Made by a program: the position numbers and the translations under genes
The notes under the pieces: generated by a model
Database searches by the model: none
Told to the model about the DNA's origin: nothing
The model's input: only the letters and a program-made list of their open reading frames with translations
Assembly: GCA_015183035.1 (NCBI GenBank)
Contig: JACZZP010000018.1
Coordinates: 1,302,001 to 1,366,000 of the forward strand
Direction: 5' to 3'
DNA: 64,000 nt
Source of the DNA: Meloidogyne chitwoodi
Taxonomy: Eukaryota; Nematoda; Chromadorea; Rhabditida; Meloidogynidae
Part shown: in pieces, positions 1-9,994 of the stretch
Numbering within the stretch: the first letter of the stretch is position 1
Layout: each line of letters opens with the position of its first letter

Positions 1-118
1 TAATTGTCTTTGCGCCTAATTGTCTTCGCGCCTAATCGGCGGCGCCTACGTGTCCGCGCCTACGTGTCGGCGCCTAATTGTCGTGTACCGCGCCGTGCTT
101 GTCTCCCGTTTGTCGTGT
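1..118. repeat. GC-rich short-unit tandem repeat
   Basis: A run of about six imperfect units, each ending in GCGCC or GGCGCC and starting TAATTGTC or TACGTGTC. Units are 14-20 bp and several are exactly 14 bp. It is far more GC-rich than its surroundings and ends about 60 bases before the ABCE1 start codon. The pattern of short units ending in a GC-rich palindromic core resembles the iterated ends of the transposon at 62174-63156, so it may be one terminal repeat of an element cut by the window edge. It could also be a promoter-proximal minisatellite. Only the repeat itself is certain. Confidence 0.7.
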
Positions 119-175
119 TCTTTTTTCCACTTTTATTTGGTTATTTGTTTTATCTAGCGAGTTTTTTTAGTTAAA

Positions 176-2930
176 ATGAAGAAAGGAAAACCAGAAGTAC
201 AAACTGTTCAAACGCGAATTGCTATTGTTAATCCAGATCGATGTAAACCAAAAAACTGTGGTCAACCTTGCAAAAAAAATTGTCCAGTCGTTAGAACGGG
301 TAAACAATGCATAGTTGTGGAGCCAACATCAAAAATTGCTGAAATATCCGAAATTCTTTGTATTGGGTGCGGAATTTGTGTTAAGGTTTGTTAGCTTTTT
401 GCGTGTTTTATAATTTTAATTTTAGAGAAACTAACAATAAATTTCAGTAAAAACTTAGGCAAATTCGTTACATTAAAAGTATTTTAATTCTAAAAATATT
501 CAGAAATGTCCTTATGGTGCAATTCAAATAATTAATCTTCCTAGTAATTTGGAAAAAGAAACAACACATCGTTATAATGTAAATTCATTTAAACTTCATC
601 GGTTACCAATGCCCAGGTTAGGTTCAGTTTTGGGACTTGTTGGGACTAATGGAATTGGAAAATCAACTGCTTTGAATGTTTTGGCTAATAAATTAAAGCC
701 AAATTTGGGTAATTTCAAGGTGTGAAATTCGAAATTTTAAATTTTTATTTTTTTTCTTTTAGAATCCGCCTGACTGGCCTTCTATTTTACAATATTTTAG
801 AGGTTCTGAACTTCAAAATTATTTTATTAAATTATTGGAAGAAAAATTTAAAGCAATTATTAAGCCCCAATATGTAGACCAGATTCCAAGGTTTTTAATG
901 ATATATTTTAAAATAAGTTGAATTTAAACTGTTAGATATTTGGAAAAATCACCACTTAAGAAGGTTATTGATTTATTAAAAAGTAAAGCTGAGCGTGACA
1001 ATTTGGACAAAATAATTGAAGATATGGGTTTGTTTTTTAATCTTCTAATTTTACATACATGTATAAACTGTTTTTAGAATTGACTCATTTACTTGACCGA
1101 GAAGTCAGTCAACTCTCCGGGGGTGAATTGCAGAGATTTGCCATTTCAGTGGCGGCAATACAAAAAGCAGATATTTATATGTTTGACGAGCCTTCTAGTT
1201 ATTTGGATGTTAGACAACGTTTAACAGCTGCAAAAGTAATCCGGGAATTATTGACTGATCAAAAGTAATTTTACATTAATTTTTTTAGGTTAATGTCTTT
1301 ATGTTAAATATTATTTTGAATCTTCTCCCACTTTTTATCTTGGACTGTTTCATTGTTTCTACTACAATTTTTTGCCCTTTTGCACTTAAGACATTAACTT
1401 TATTTATTAAACTTTTAAAGAGCTTTATGATATTTAACAATTTTTTTAAAGTTATATAATTGTTGTGGAACACGATTTGGCTGTTTTAGATTATCTTTCT
1501 GATCATATTTGTTTATTATATGGCTTTCCTGGTGCTTATGGTGTTGTAACACACCCATCTGGTGTTCGTGAGGGAATAAATCAATTTTTGGACGGTTTTT
1601 TTTAATTTTTTTATTAACTTTTTCAATTTTTTTAGGTTTTGTTGCATCTGAAAATATGCGTTTTCGGTATAAATTTTTATAAAAAAAATTAAAAGAAAAT
1701 TACTTTTTTTAGTGATTCTTCTCTTTCATTCAAAGTATCAGAAGAAAGAGAGGATATAAAAAGGACAACTAGTTATGTTTATCCTGACATGACTTTTGAA
1801 ATTGGACAAACTAAAAAGTTTGAATTATCAATTGATAAAGGCGATTTTACCGACTCTGAAATTATTGTGTTACTTGGAGAGAATGGAACGGGCAAAACTA
1901 CATTTATTCGGTATATATTTATTATTTTACCATTTATTTAACTTTGTCCTCTTCCATAAACTTAAAAATCTACCTCCTTTTAGACAATATATTTTTCTTT
2001 TTTTATTCCTTCATTAATAAATTTACTGGCTTTTCGACTTTTTTATTGCATTTATTCTTCTTATTTCCCTTTATAAATTCTAGCACCTTCCACCTAATTA
2101 AATTTTAAACTAAATTTTCAGTCTTCTAGCTGGTCAAATAAAACCAACAGCATCTAAAGGAGAAATCCCTGAATTGTCAATTTCTTACAAACCTCAAAAG
2201 ATTGCCCCAAAATTTGTGGGAACAGTTAGAGATTTGTTGTTAACAAAAATACCTGGACTTTTTAATCATCCAGCATTCAAAACTGATGTTTTAAATCCCT
2301 TAAATATTGACAATATTATTGACTTTGAGGTTTTTTTAATTATTTGAAAATTTAAAATATTTTTAAGGTTCAAAATCTTTCTGGTGGTGAACTTCAACGT
2401 GTTGGTTTGTATTTTTTGATTTCTTATATTATTTATACATATCTTGTTTTTATAGCTTTAACCCTTTGCCTTGGTACCCCTGCAGATGTTTATTTGATTG
2501 ACGAACCCAGTGCTTATTTGGACTCGGAACAACGTTTGCACGCTGCAAAAGTTATTAAAAGGTATAATATTTTGATTAAAATTAAAAATTAATTTAAAGG
2601 TTTGTTCTTCATGCAAAAAAGACTGCTTTTGTTGTTGAACACGATTTTATTATGAGCACTTATTTGGCTGATCGAGTAATTGTTTTTGATGGACAACCAG
2701 CAATTAAAGCAAGAGCAAACAAGTATTTTTTTATTTTTTTTGTTTAAAATCTTTTTTAAAATTTTAGACCCCAAAATCTTGTAACCGGAATGAATCAATT
2801 TTTAAGTCAATTAAATATTACATTCAGACGTGATGCGGAAAGTCATAGGCCCAGAATAAATAAAAAAGATTCGCAACTTGATATGGAACAGAAAAAGTCG
2901 GGAGATTATTTTTATTTAGATAATTCATAA
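176..2930 (+). CDS. abce-1: ABCE1 / RLI ribosome-recycling ATPase
   Basis: ATP-binding cassette protein E1 (Rli1), the cytosolic iron-sulfur ATPase that splits 80S ribosomes after termination and helps initiation. Exon 1 (176-385) encodes the N-terminal ferredoxin-like domain; together with exon 2 (from 504) it supplies eight cysteines, including [16 protein letters not shown] across the junction. NBD1 has Walker [10 protein letters not shown] (near 640), signature LSGGELQR (near 1115) and Walker [18 protein letters not shown]2 has Walker [10 protein letters not shown] (near 1880), signature LSGGELQR (near 2380) and Walker [15 protein letters not shown]-loop histidines sit in VVEHD in both halves. 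About 13 exons with very short introns; stop TAA at 2928-2930. The start is chosen because a TTTTTTTAG acceptor ends at 170, six bases before ATG, with no upstream exon, consistent with trans-splicing. All key residues are present, so the gene looks intact. Confidence 0.96.
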
Positions 2931-3843
2931 ATTATTTTATTTATTTAAATTTTTGGTAATACTTTGAGTTTTGAGGAAATAATTTGTTTTTATTTACAAC
3001 GTGTATTTTTATTTAAATTGATTTAATTCAAAGTTTAAAATACACTGAACAAATAAAAACATTAAAAATGATATGAATAATAAATTTAAAAAAAAAGAGA
3101 ATTTTACGTGTAAACAGTTTAAATTGCCAATAAAAATATTTATTTTTTAAAGGTAAATCTTTCAAAGTATTATTAAATTTTTTAATTTTGTTTTGTTATT
3201 AATTAGATATATTTATTTGATTTTATTCATACAAAGTTGAATGTTAAAATGTTTAAATATTTTTTATTATTTTAATGACTGGGTTGCAACGTGTGTATCC
3301 CATTAATATTTTTATTTATTTCATTTTTCTTTTTTTTTTTTAATATTTATGTTAACGTGGAGATTGAGTAATAATAATGCTTTTCCTTTAAAATATTTTT
3401 AAAGGAAAAGAGTTGGACCTTTTTATTTAAATTTATAATAATATTTTTTTTAATTTGAGCAACATATAAATTTATTTAAAAAAAATGTAGCTAAATAAAT
3501 TAAAATTTTGACGTTTTGGTTTTCCTAAAACTGAAAGTCAAATTTTTTAGAAAATTTGAGAAGGTTCAACTCTAAAATAAAATTTAAAATCTGTCTAACT
3601 TTTGGGTTATGCTAAAAAAATTTTTTTATATTTTTTTGGAATATTTTAAAAATTTTAGTTTTTTATTACAATGTGGCAAACTTTTAATAAATTTAATTTA
3701 AAAAAATTAATTTTTTATTTATTTAGCTTTTTTAAAAATAAAATAATAATTTTTTTACTTTTTAGTAGAGAATTATTAGAATATATATATTAAATAGTTA
3801 GTGGCTTGAACCTTTTTTGTAAATATTTTTGGGCATCATTCCA
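2931..3843. other. Gene-free AT-rich intergenic region
   Basis: Very AT-rich sequence between ABCE1 and the GalNAc-transferase. AATAAA-like sequences near 3050-3060 could serve ABCE1 polyadenylation. I see no RNA gene, no long repeat and no conserved ORF. Confidence 0.6.
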
Positions 3844-6800
3844 ATGAAATTAACTATTAGGCGTCGATCAACAATATTTAAATTGCTATTATTAATTCCC
3901 ACTGTATGGCTACTTGCTGTTTTATTTTTTAATAAACCTAATTATGTGGTATTATTTTATTTTTATTATTTTAAAAAGCCTTAGGTTGGCCAAAAAAAAT
4001 TAATTTTTAAAATTTAAGCAAATTGTCAATGAAAAACCTGTCAAAAATGCCAGGTTGCAGAAGGTTTTGGAAGTTAAAGAAGAAGAAAATATTCAACAGA
4101 TTAAAGGGTATACATTTTTTAATAAAATTTGACTTTTTTAAAATTAATAATTTTAGATTTGGCCCTCCATTGGCAGCAAAAGAAAAATCTGATGAGGATA
4201 AAAGTGCATTAAATCATGAAGTTATTTTTTATTAAATTTTAGGTAATTTTAAATAAATATATTTATTTAGATTGGCAATATTCCAAAACCAAAAAAGTTA
4301 TTTTTTGATGCTCAATCTCCAATTTATAAGAGAGGTGACCCTAATCAAGAGGGTGAAGGAGGGAAAGCAGTCAAAGTGGATAAAGAGGTTTTTTAATTTT
4401 TTTAAATTTAATTTTATATTTTTATTATTTAAAGAAACTTTCACCGGAAGAGAAGAAAAAATATGACGAAGGTTTTGTTAAAAATGCCTTTAATCAATAC
4501 GCCTCTGATATGATCTCAATTCACCGTTCACTTCCTTCTATTTCAGACGAAGAGTATTTTTATATTTTATTAAATTTTAAAAATAATAATAATATTTTCT
4601 ATTAGTTGCAAAACAGAAAAATATTCCGATGATTTACCTGACTCTTCAGTTGTAATTTGTTTTCACAATGAGGCTTGGTCTGTATTACTTAGAACAGTAC
4701 ATAGTGTTATTGAAAGAACTCCAGATAAATTATTAAAAGAGGTTATTTTGGTAGATGATTTTTCTGACATGGAACATTTGAAAAAACCATTGGAGGAATA
4801 TATGGCACAATTTCCTAAAGTATTTTTTAATTTTTAATTTTATTTGAATAAAAATTATTTTAAGGTCAAGGTTATGCATTTGGAAAAAAGAGAAGGTTTG
4901 ATTAGAGCTCGTTTACGTGGTGCTACAATAGCAACTGGAAAAGTGATTACTTATTTAGATAGTCATTGTGAATGTATGGAAGGTTAGAAAATTAATTAGA
5001 TTTTAATTTTAAAATAAATTTTATTTTTAGGATGGCTTGAGCCACTTCTTGCTCGAATAAAAAAAGATCCAACAAATGTAGTTTGTCCAGTTATTGATGT
5101 TATAGATGATAATACATTTGAATATCATTATTCTAAAGCATTCTTTACAAATGTTGGAGGTTTTTTTTTAAAGAATATTTTAAAAATTAAAAATTTTTTT
5201 TAAGGTTTTGATTGGTCATTGCAATTTAATTGGCATCCTATTCCTGAAAGAGACAGAAAAAATCGTCGAAATATTGATCCTGTTCAGTCTCCAACAATGG
5301 TATTTTAAATTTATTTTTTTTCTAATTATTAATTTTAAAGAAAATTTCAGAAAATAAATTTTTTTTTAAAATAAAAAATTGGAAGAAAGCGATTAAAAAT
5401 ATTAAAAATAAAATTGAAGATAAAAAGGCGAAAAAGTGTTTTAAAATAGAGAATATAATTAAATGATAAATAATTTAAAAGTTAAAATTAAGGCTGGAGG
5501 TTTATTTTCTATCGATCGTTCCTATTTTGAAAAACTTGGAACTTATGATCCAGGATTTGATATTTGGGGAGGAGAAAATTTGGAACTTTCTTTTAAGGTT
5601 TTTCTTTTTTCTTTAATTTAAATTTAAAAAAAAAAGATTTGGATGTGTGGTGGCCGTTTAGAAATTGTTCCTTGTTCACATGTTGGACATATTTTCAGAA
5701 AACGATCACCTTACAAATGGAGGACTGGTGTAAATGTTCTTAAAAGGAATTCTGTTCGTTTAGCAGAAGTTTGGTTAGATGAATATAAAGAATATTATTA
5801 TGAAAGAATTAATAATCAATTGGGTGATTTTGGTGATATTTCTGGTCGAAAACAACTTAGAGAGGTTTTTTTTAATTTTATTAGTAGAATAGGGGATGTT
5901 CTTTTGTGTAGATTATTAAGAAAAAGAAAGATTAGACTTTAAAAAAAAATTTTTTTTAACTTATAATCAAAGAATACACTATTATTTATTTAATATTTTT
6001 GAACATTTTTTCGATTTTTATTAAATAATATTTTCAAATTCTTTTATTTAAATTTAGCATTATTTTATATTTAAATTTTATTAATTTTTTATTTTTTAAA
6101 GAAATTACAATGTAAATCGTTCAAATGGTATTTAAACAATATTTTCCCTGAATTATTTGTTCCTGGTGAGGCTGTAGCAAAAGGAGAGGTTTGTACATTT
6201 AAAAATTAATTTTTAAATGCTTTGCGCTTAAAAAATGTTTTTTGCTTGAATTCTTCTCGAGTTTTTTAGTTATAAATATTAGTTTTGTTAGTTTTTTTCT
6301 TTGCATTAATTTTAGCTTATTTTTGATTTTTTTGAATTTTAAAGACATTTTATTTTTTTATATTTTTGCATTTTTTTTGCATAAAATTTTTCACAGTCGA
6401 GGCTTATCATTTTTAAGGCTTATTTTTATTTTTCTAGATTCGAAATGCTGCAATAGAAACCAATGCGCGTTGCCTCGATTGTGCGATAGGAAGACACGAG
6501 AAGGACAAGCCAATAAAATTATGGCCTTGCCATGGCCAGGGCGGAAATCAAGTAAATATTTGCTTTGCTTTTATTTCAGATTCGTAATGGGGTTAGTGCC
6601 TTAGAAGAAGGTAGTCCTCCTCAATCTTGTGTTGATTCTGCTGTTGGGGATGAAGATAATAATAATAAACCTGTTGTGCCTTATCCTTGCCATGAGTAAG
6701 ATCTTCTAAATTTAATATTTTTTTAATTCAAAAATATATATTTATGTCATTTGCTAAAAAAAGAAACAATTAATTCTAAATATATTTAGATAAGTATTTC

Positions 6801-7838
6801 TTAATAAAATTTAGAAATATCTCTAATTTTTGTAAAATATTTTTCTAAAAAATATTTTGGCAATGACATATATTTTTGAAATTAACTCTAAAAAGCTATT
6901 AAATATTTTTTTCAAAAATATTTTTATATTTAAGGCAAGGCGGGAATCAGGTAAAAAAAACAAAATCTTCTTCAAATTGGAAAAGAGTCAAAAATAATAA
7001 TTATTTTTTTTTTAAATAAAAAGAGTCAATTAAATATGCTTGGGAGTAATTATTTTTAAAAAATAATAATTGGTGAAAGAGTAGCAAAAGCTTTATTATT
7101 TGCTTGCTTTTATAAAATTAAAAGTATTAGAGGAATATAATTATCTAAAAATACTAAAATAGATTCGTTGTTCTGGAGGTGGTTCAAAAATATGTATTGA
7201 TTGGGCTAATAAAAGAAAACATTCTCGAAAATTGGGTCTTTATTGGTGTCATAATCAAGGGGGTAATCAGGTTATTTTTTATAAATAAAATAAAAGACAA
7301 TTAATAATAAAGTTTTTGCTACTCAAGGTAAGTATTTTAAATTTTTAGTTAAAATTGGGATCTTCTTTTCCATTTCTTGAGACCCAAAAATTCATTGGAA
7401 TTTTTTTTTATGTTTACTTTTATATTAATTTATTTTTATTTTTTTAAAGTATTGGATGCTAAGTAAAGATGGAGAAATTCGTAGAGATGAATCTTGTATT
7501 GATTATGCTGGTAAAGATGTTATTATATTTCCTTGTCATAGTCAGGTTTTTATTTAATTTAAAAAAATTTTATAATTTTATTTATAGAAAGGAAATCAAG
7601 AATGGCGTTATGATCATAATGTTTATTTATTTTTAAATTAATTTTAATATTTTTTAATTTTTAGAAACACCAATTATTTCATGTAATTTCTAATAAATGT
7701 TTGGAAATGAGCAAAGATGCAAGTAAATTATTAATGAATTCTTGTGATACTTCTAATCTTTATCAACATTGGACATTTAAAGATTATAAAGGAAATAAAG
7801 ATAATAATAATAAAGCTGTTGGTGGTAAAGGGCTTTGA
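3844..7838 (+). CDS. gly-5: Polypeptide N-acetylgalactosaminyltransferase (GLY-5/GALNT type)
   Basis: Golgi type II membrane enzyme (GT27) that starts mucin-type O-glycosylation by moving GalNAc from UDP-GalNAc to Ser/Thr. The ATG at 3844 gives a short basic cytosolic tail (MKLTIRRR) and one signal-anchor helix. A stem follows, then the GT-A domain: the DSHCE metal-binding D-x-H motif (near 4965) and the Gal/GalNAc-T segment [17 protein letters not shown] (near 5565-5655). The C-terminus is a ricin-type beta-trefoil with QxW-like repeats ending in YQHWTF; stop TGA at 7836-7838. The first lectin repeat is encoded by three alternative exons (see 6438-7270), matching the splice-variant design known for C. 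elegans gly-5, which is why that paralogue is chosen. A GALNT1/13-like relative remains possible. About 19 short exons; no inactivating change seen. Confidence 0.93.
6438..7270 (+). other. Three alternative lectin exons incl. a 16-nt microexon
   Basis: Three successive, homologous, phase-0 cassettes encode the same part of the lectin domain. Cassette A (6438-6551, 114 nt) begins IRNAAIE and ends PCHGQGGNQ. Cassette B is split into B1 (6580-6695, 116 nt, beginning IRNGVSA) and a 16-nt microexon B2 (6935-6950), which joined give PCHEQGGNQ (132 nt in total). Cassette C (7163-7270, 108 nt) begins IRCSGGG and ends WCHNQGGNQ. All are flanked by AG/GT, and each can be followed in frame by the exon starting YWMLSKDG (near 7450). 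A normal GALNT lectin domain has only one such segment here, so mutually exclusive use is the natural reading. Splicing itself is inferred. Confidence 0.85.
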
Positions 7839-8055
7839 ATGAGAAGAGAAAGGAATTTTTTTGTAAAATGGTTTATTTTTTTATTTATTATATTTTTAAT
7901 GTTCTCTTCTCTTTTTTTAAATGCACAATAATTCAATTCATTCCATAATAATATATTTCAATATACGGAAACGAAAATATATTTTATTGTATTATTTATT
8001 CTTTTTCTTTTAAATATCTCTTTTTTCTTTTTTATTTATACCTATAAAAAATCCT

Positions 8056-8186
8056 GTCCAGACATTTCGTCGGCAGAAATTGCACGACATTTCGTCCCAA
8101 CGACAAAAAATCGTGGGCTCGGTAAATTAAATGTAGTTTTTTGGCGAAATGTCGCGCAATTTTGTTTGACGAAATGTACAGGTCAC
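8056..8186 (+). mobile_element. MITE family 'ACATTTCGTC', copy 1
   Basis: Palindromic element of about 131 bp. The left end has ACATTTCGTC twice; the right end has its complement GACGAAATGT and closes ACAGGTCAC. The flanks AAAAATCCT and AAAAAATCT look like a diverged 9-bp target duplication. Three other copies lie at 9493-9633, 18675-18814 and 48444-48583. Too short to encode protein; a non-autonomous DNA transposon. Confidence 0.85.
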
Positions 8187-9492
8187 AAAAAATCTGTTCC
8201 TTTTTAACAATTAAAAAATACTTTTTTTTTTAATACAAAGCACAATATTTTTCTTTTATTTTTGCCGCACTTTTGCCTAAATTATTTTCTTTCTCTTTCA
8301 ATTTTTCTTTTTTGTTTCTTAAAAAAGCACATAAATTCATTTTATTTTTAAATGCAAAAAGGGAAAAAACAAAACGAAGCTTTTGATAATTTCATTAAAA
8401 AAAAAATAAAGTTGAAGATTGAATATATTTTGGAATATTAAAATTATTTAAATATTTTATAGAAATAATTAAAATTAATAAAAGTATCTTTTTTACTTAT
8501 TGTTAGCTAAGAGAAACATTTTTTTTGAAAAATATACGCATGACTTTGAGGTCACAATATTACAGATTTTGCCTATAATTTTGAATAAAAAGGAATCTTT
8601 TAAATCAGTTTGCTTGAATAGATAAAAATTTGATCAAGAATTTGAACTAAATACTTTTTTTTAATTTTTAAAAAATTCCCTTTTTGCTTAAAAATTTAAT
8701 ATTTATTTTTGCCAACCTATAAGATTGTATTTTTCTCCATTATTTAGTTATTTATTTATTTACTGTGATATACATAAATATATGTATAACGTGTTTCCTA
8801 ATATTTTAATTAAGCATAATATTATTTTTGCCTTGGAATTTTAAATATTTTTCTCTTTTTTAATTATGTATAAAATTTAAAAAAAGTCGATCAAATTCTC
8901 TTATTGATTTTGGGAATTTCTTTTACTATTTTAGGCGACTATTTTGCTATTTTTACATGACTAAAAATCCGGGCCATCATTATTATTGTTAATAGAAACA
9001 ATATTTATTTGTAAATATATATTTTTGTTTTCATCTAAAAAAGCGTAAATAAAAGTGTGTTTTTTTAATCATATGAAAACAATACTAATTTTTAAATTTT
9101 TTTAGCTGTACAAAAAAACTGAAAAATTAATTTTAGATATAGGACACAAAATGAAATATTCGTGTAGAACCGGTTAACGTTTTAAAAAAAAAGTTGTTGA
9201 AATTTCTTTAAACATTTGAGAAAAGAAAAAAAGAGAAAAATTTTAATTAATGAAAAAAGAAAATTTTCAGTTCATTTTAATTTGTTTATAAAATAAATTT
9301 TTAAAAAAAGTGTACACATTTATATTTAAGAAAATAGCTAATTTCTCTATAGGTCAATATTAGAATACCTACAATATTTTCCATTTTAATTGAGTTAAAC
9401 TATTTTATAATAATTGGCCTATTTTTTTAAATAAATTTTAAATTGATTAAATCTGAAAAGTTGACAATTTATCCTTATTTTATTATTATAAA

Positions 9493-9633
9493 GTGACCTG
9501 TACATTTCGTCAAACAAAATTGCACGACATTTCGCCTCTACGGAAAAAAACTACATTACATTTACCGAGCCCATGATTTTTTGCTGTTGGGACAAAATGT
9601 CGTGCAATTTCTGTCGACGAAATGTCTAGACAC
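9493..9633 (-). mobile_element. MITE family 'ACATTTCGTC', copy 2
   Basis: Copy of the 8056-8186 element in reverse orientation, about 141 bp. It starts GTGACCTGTACATTTCGTC and ends GACGAAATGTCTAGACAC. The central segment with the GAGCCCATGATTTTT motif is retained. No convincing target duplication remains. Confidence 0.85.
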
Positions 9634-9994
9634 GTTTTAAAAGGTCAGAAGAGAGTAAAATAAGGAAGGAAAAATTTTCAAAAAAATAAAAACTAATTCT
9701 CCTTCAAAAAACTAAAAAATATACAAATTTAGTAAAATTCCAACAATTGCTACTTGCATTCAATTTATTTATTACAATTTTCACTCCATTTAAAAATATA
9801 TTACACGCATAAAAATTCTTGTTTTTTTCTCATAATTTTTCTTTTCTCTTCTTTTTTCTTCCCCACAAATTTCATTTACCCTCCTATTCAATCATTTCGC
9901 GCTTTTTCCAATTCTTTTCATTGATTGATGTTCTTATTTAAAAAAATTCTTTTAAAAAATATTTTTAAATTATTTTAAAGAAATTTTTCAAAAA

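Larger units (their letters stand above)
7839..9994. other. Intergenic region with two oppositely oriented MITEs
   Basis: AT-rich spacer between the GalNAc-transferase and the first CD36-like gene. It holds two copies of one short inverted-repeat element, at 8056-8186 and 9493-9633, in opposite orientation about 1.3 kb apart. No other gene or RNA is visible. Confidence 0.6.

Noticed and set aside
1..118. Possible telomere or chromosome-end repeat
   Set aside because: Units are irregular (14-20 bp) and unlike TTAGGC, and a normal gene starts straight after.
6242..6604. 120-codon plus-strand open frame with hydrophobic start
   Set aside because: It reads through intron sequence and crosses lectin cassette A out of frame.
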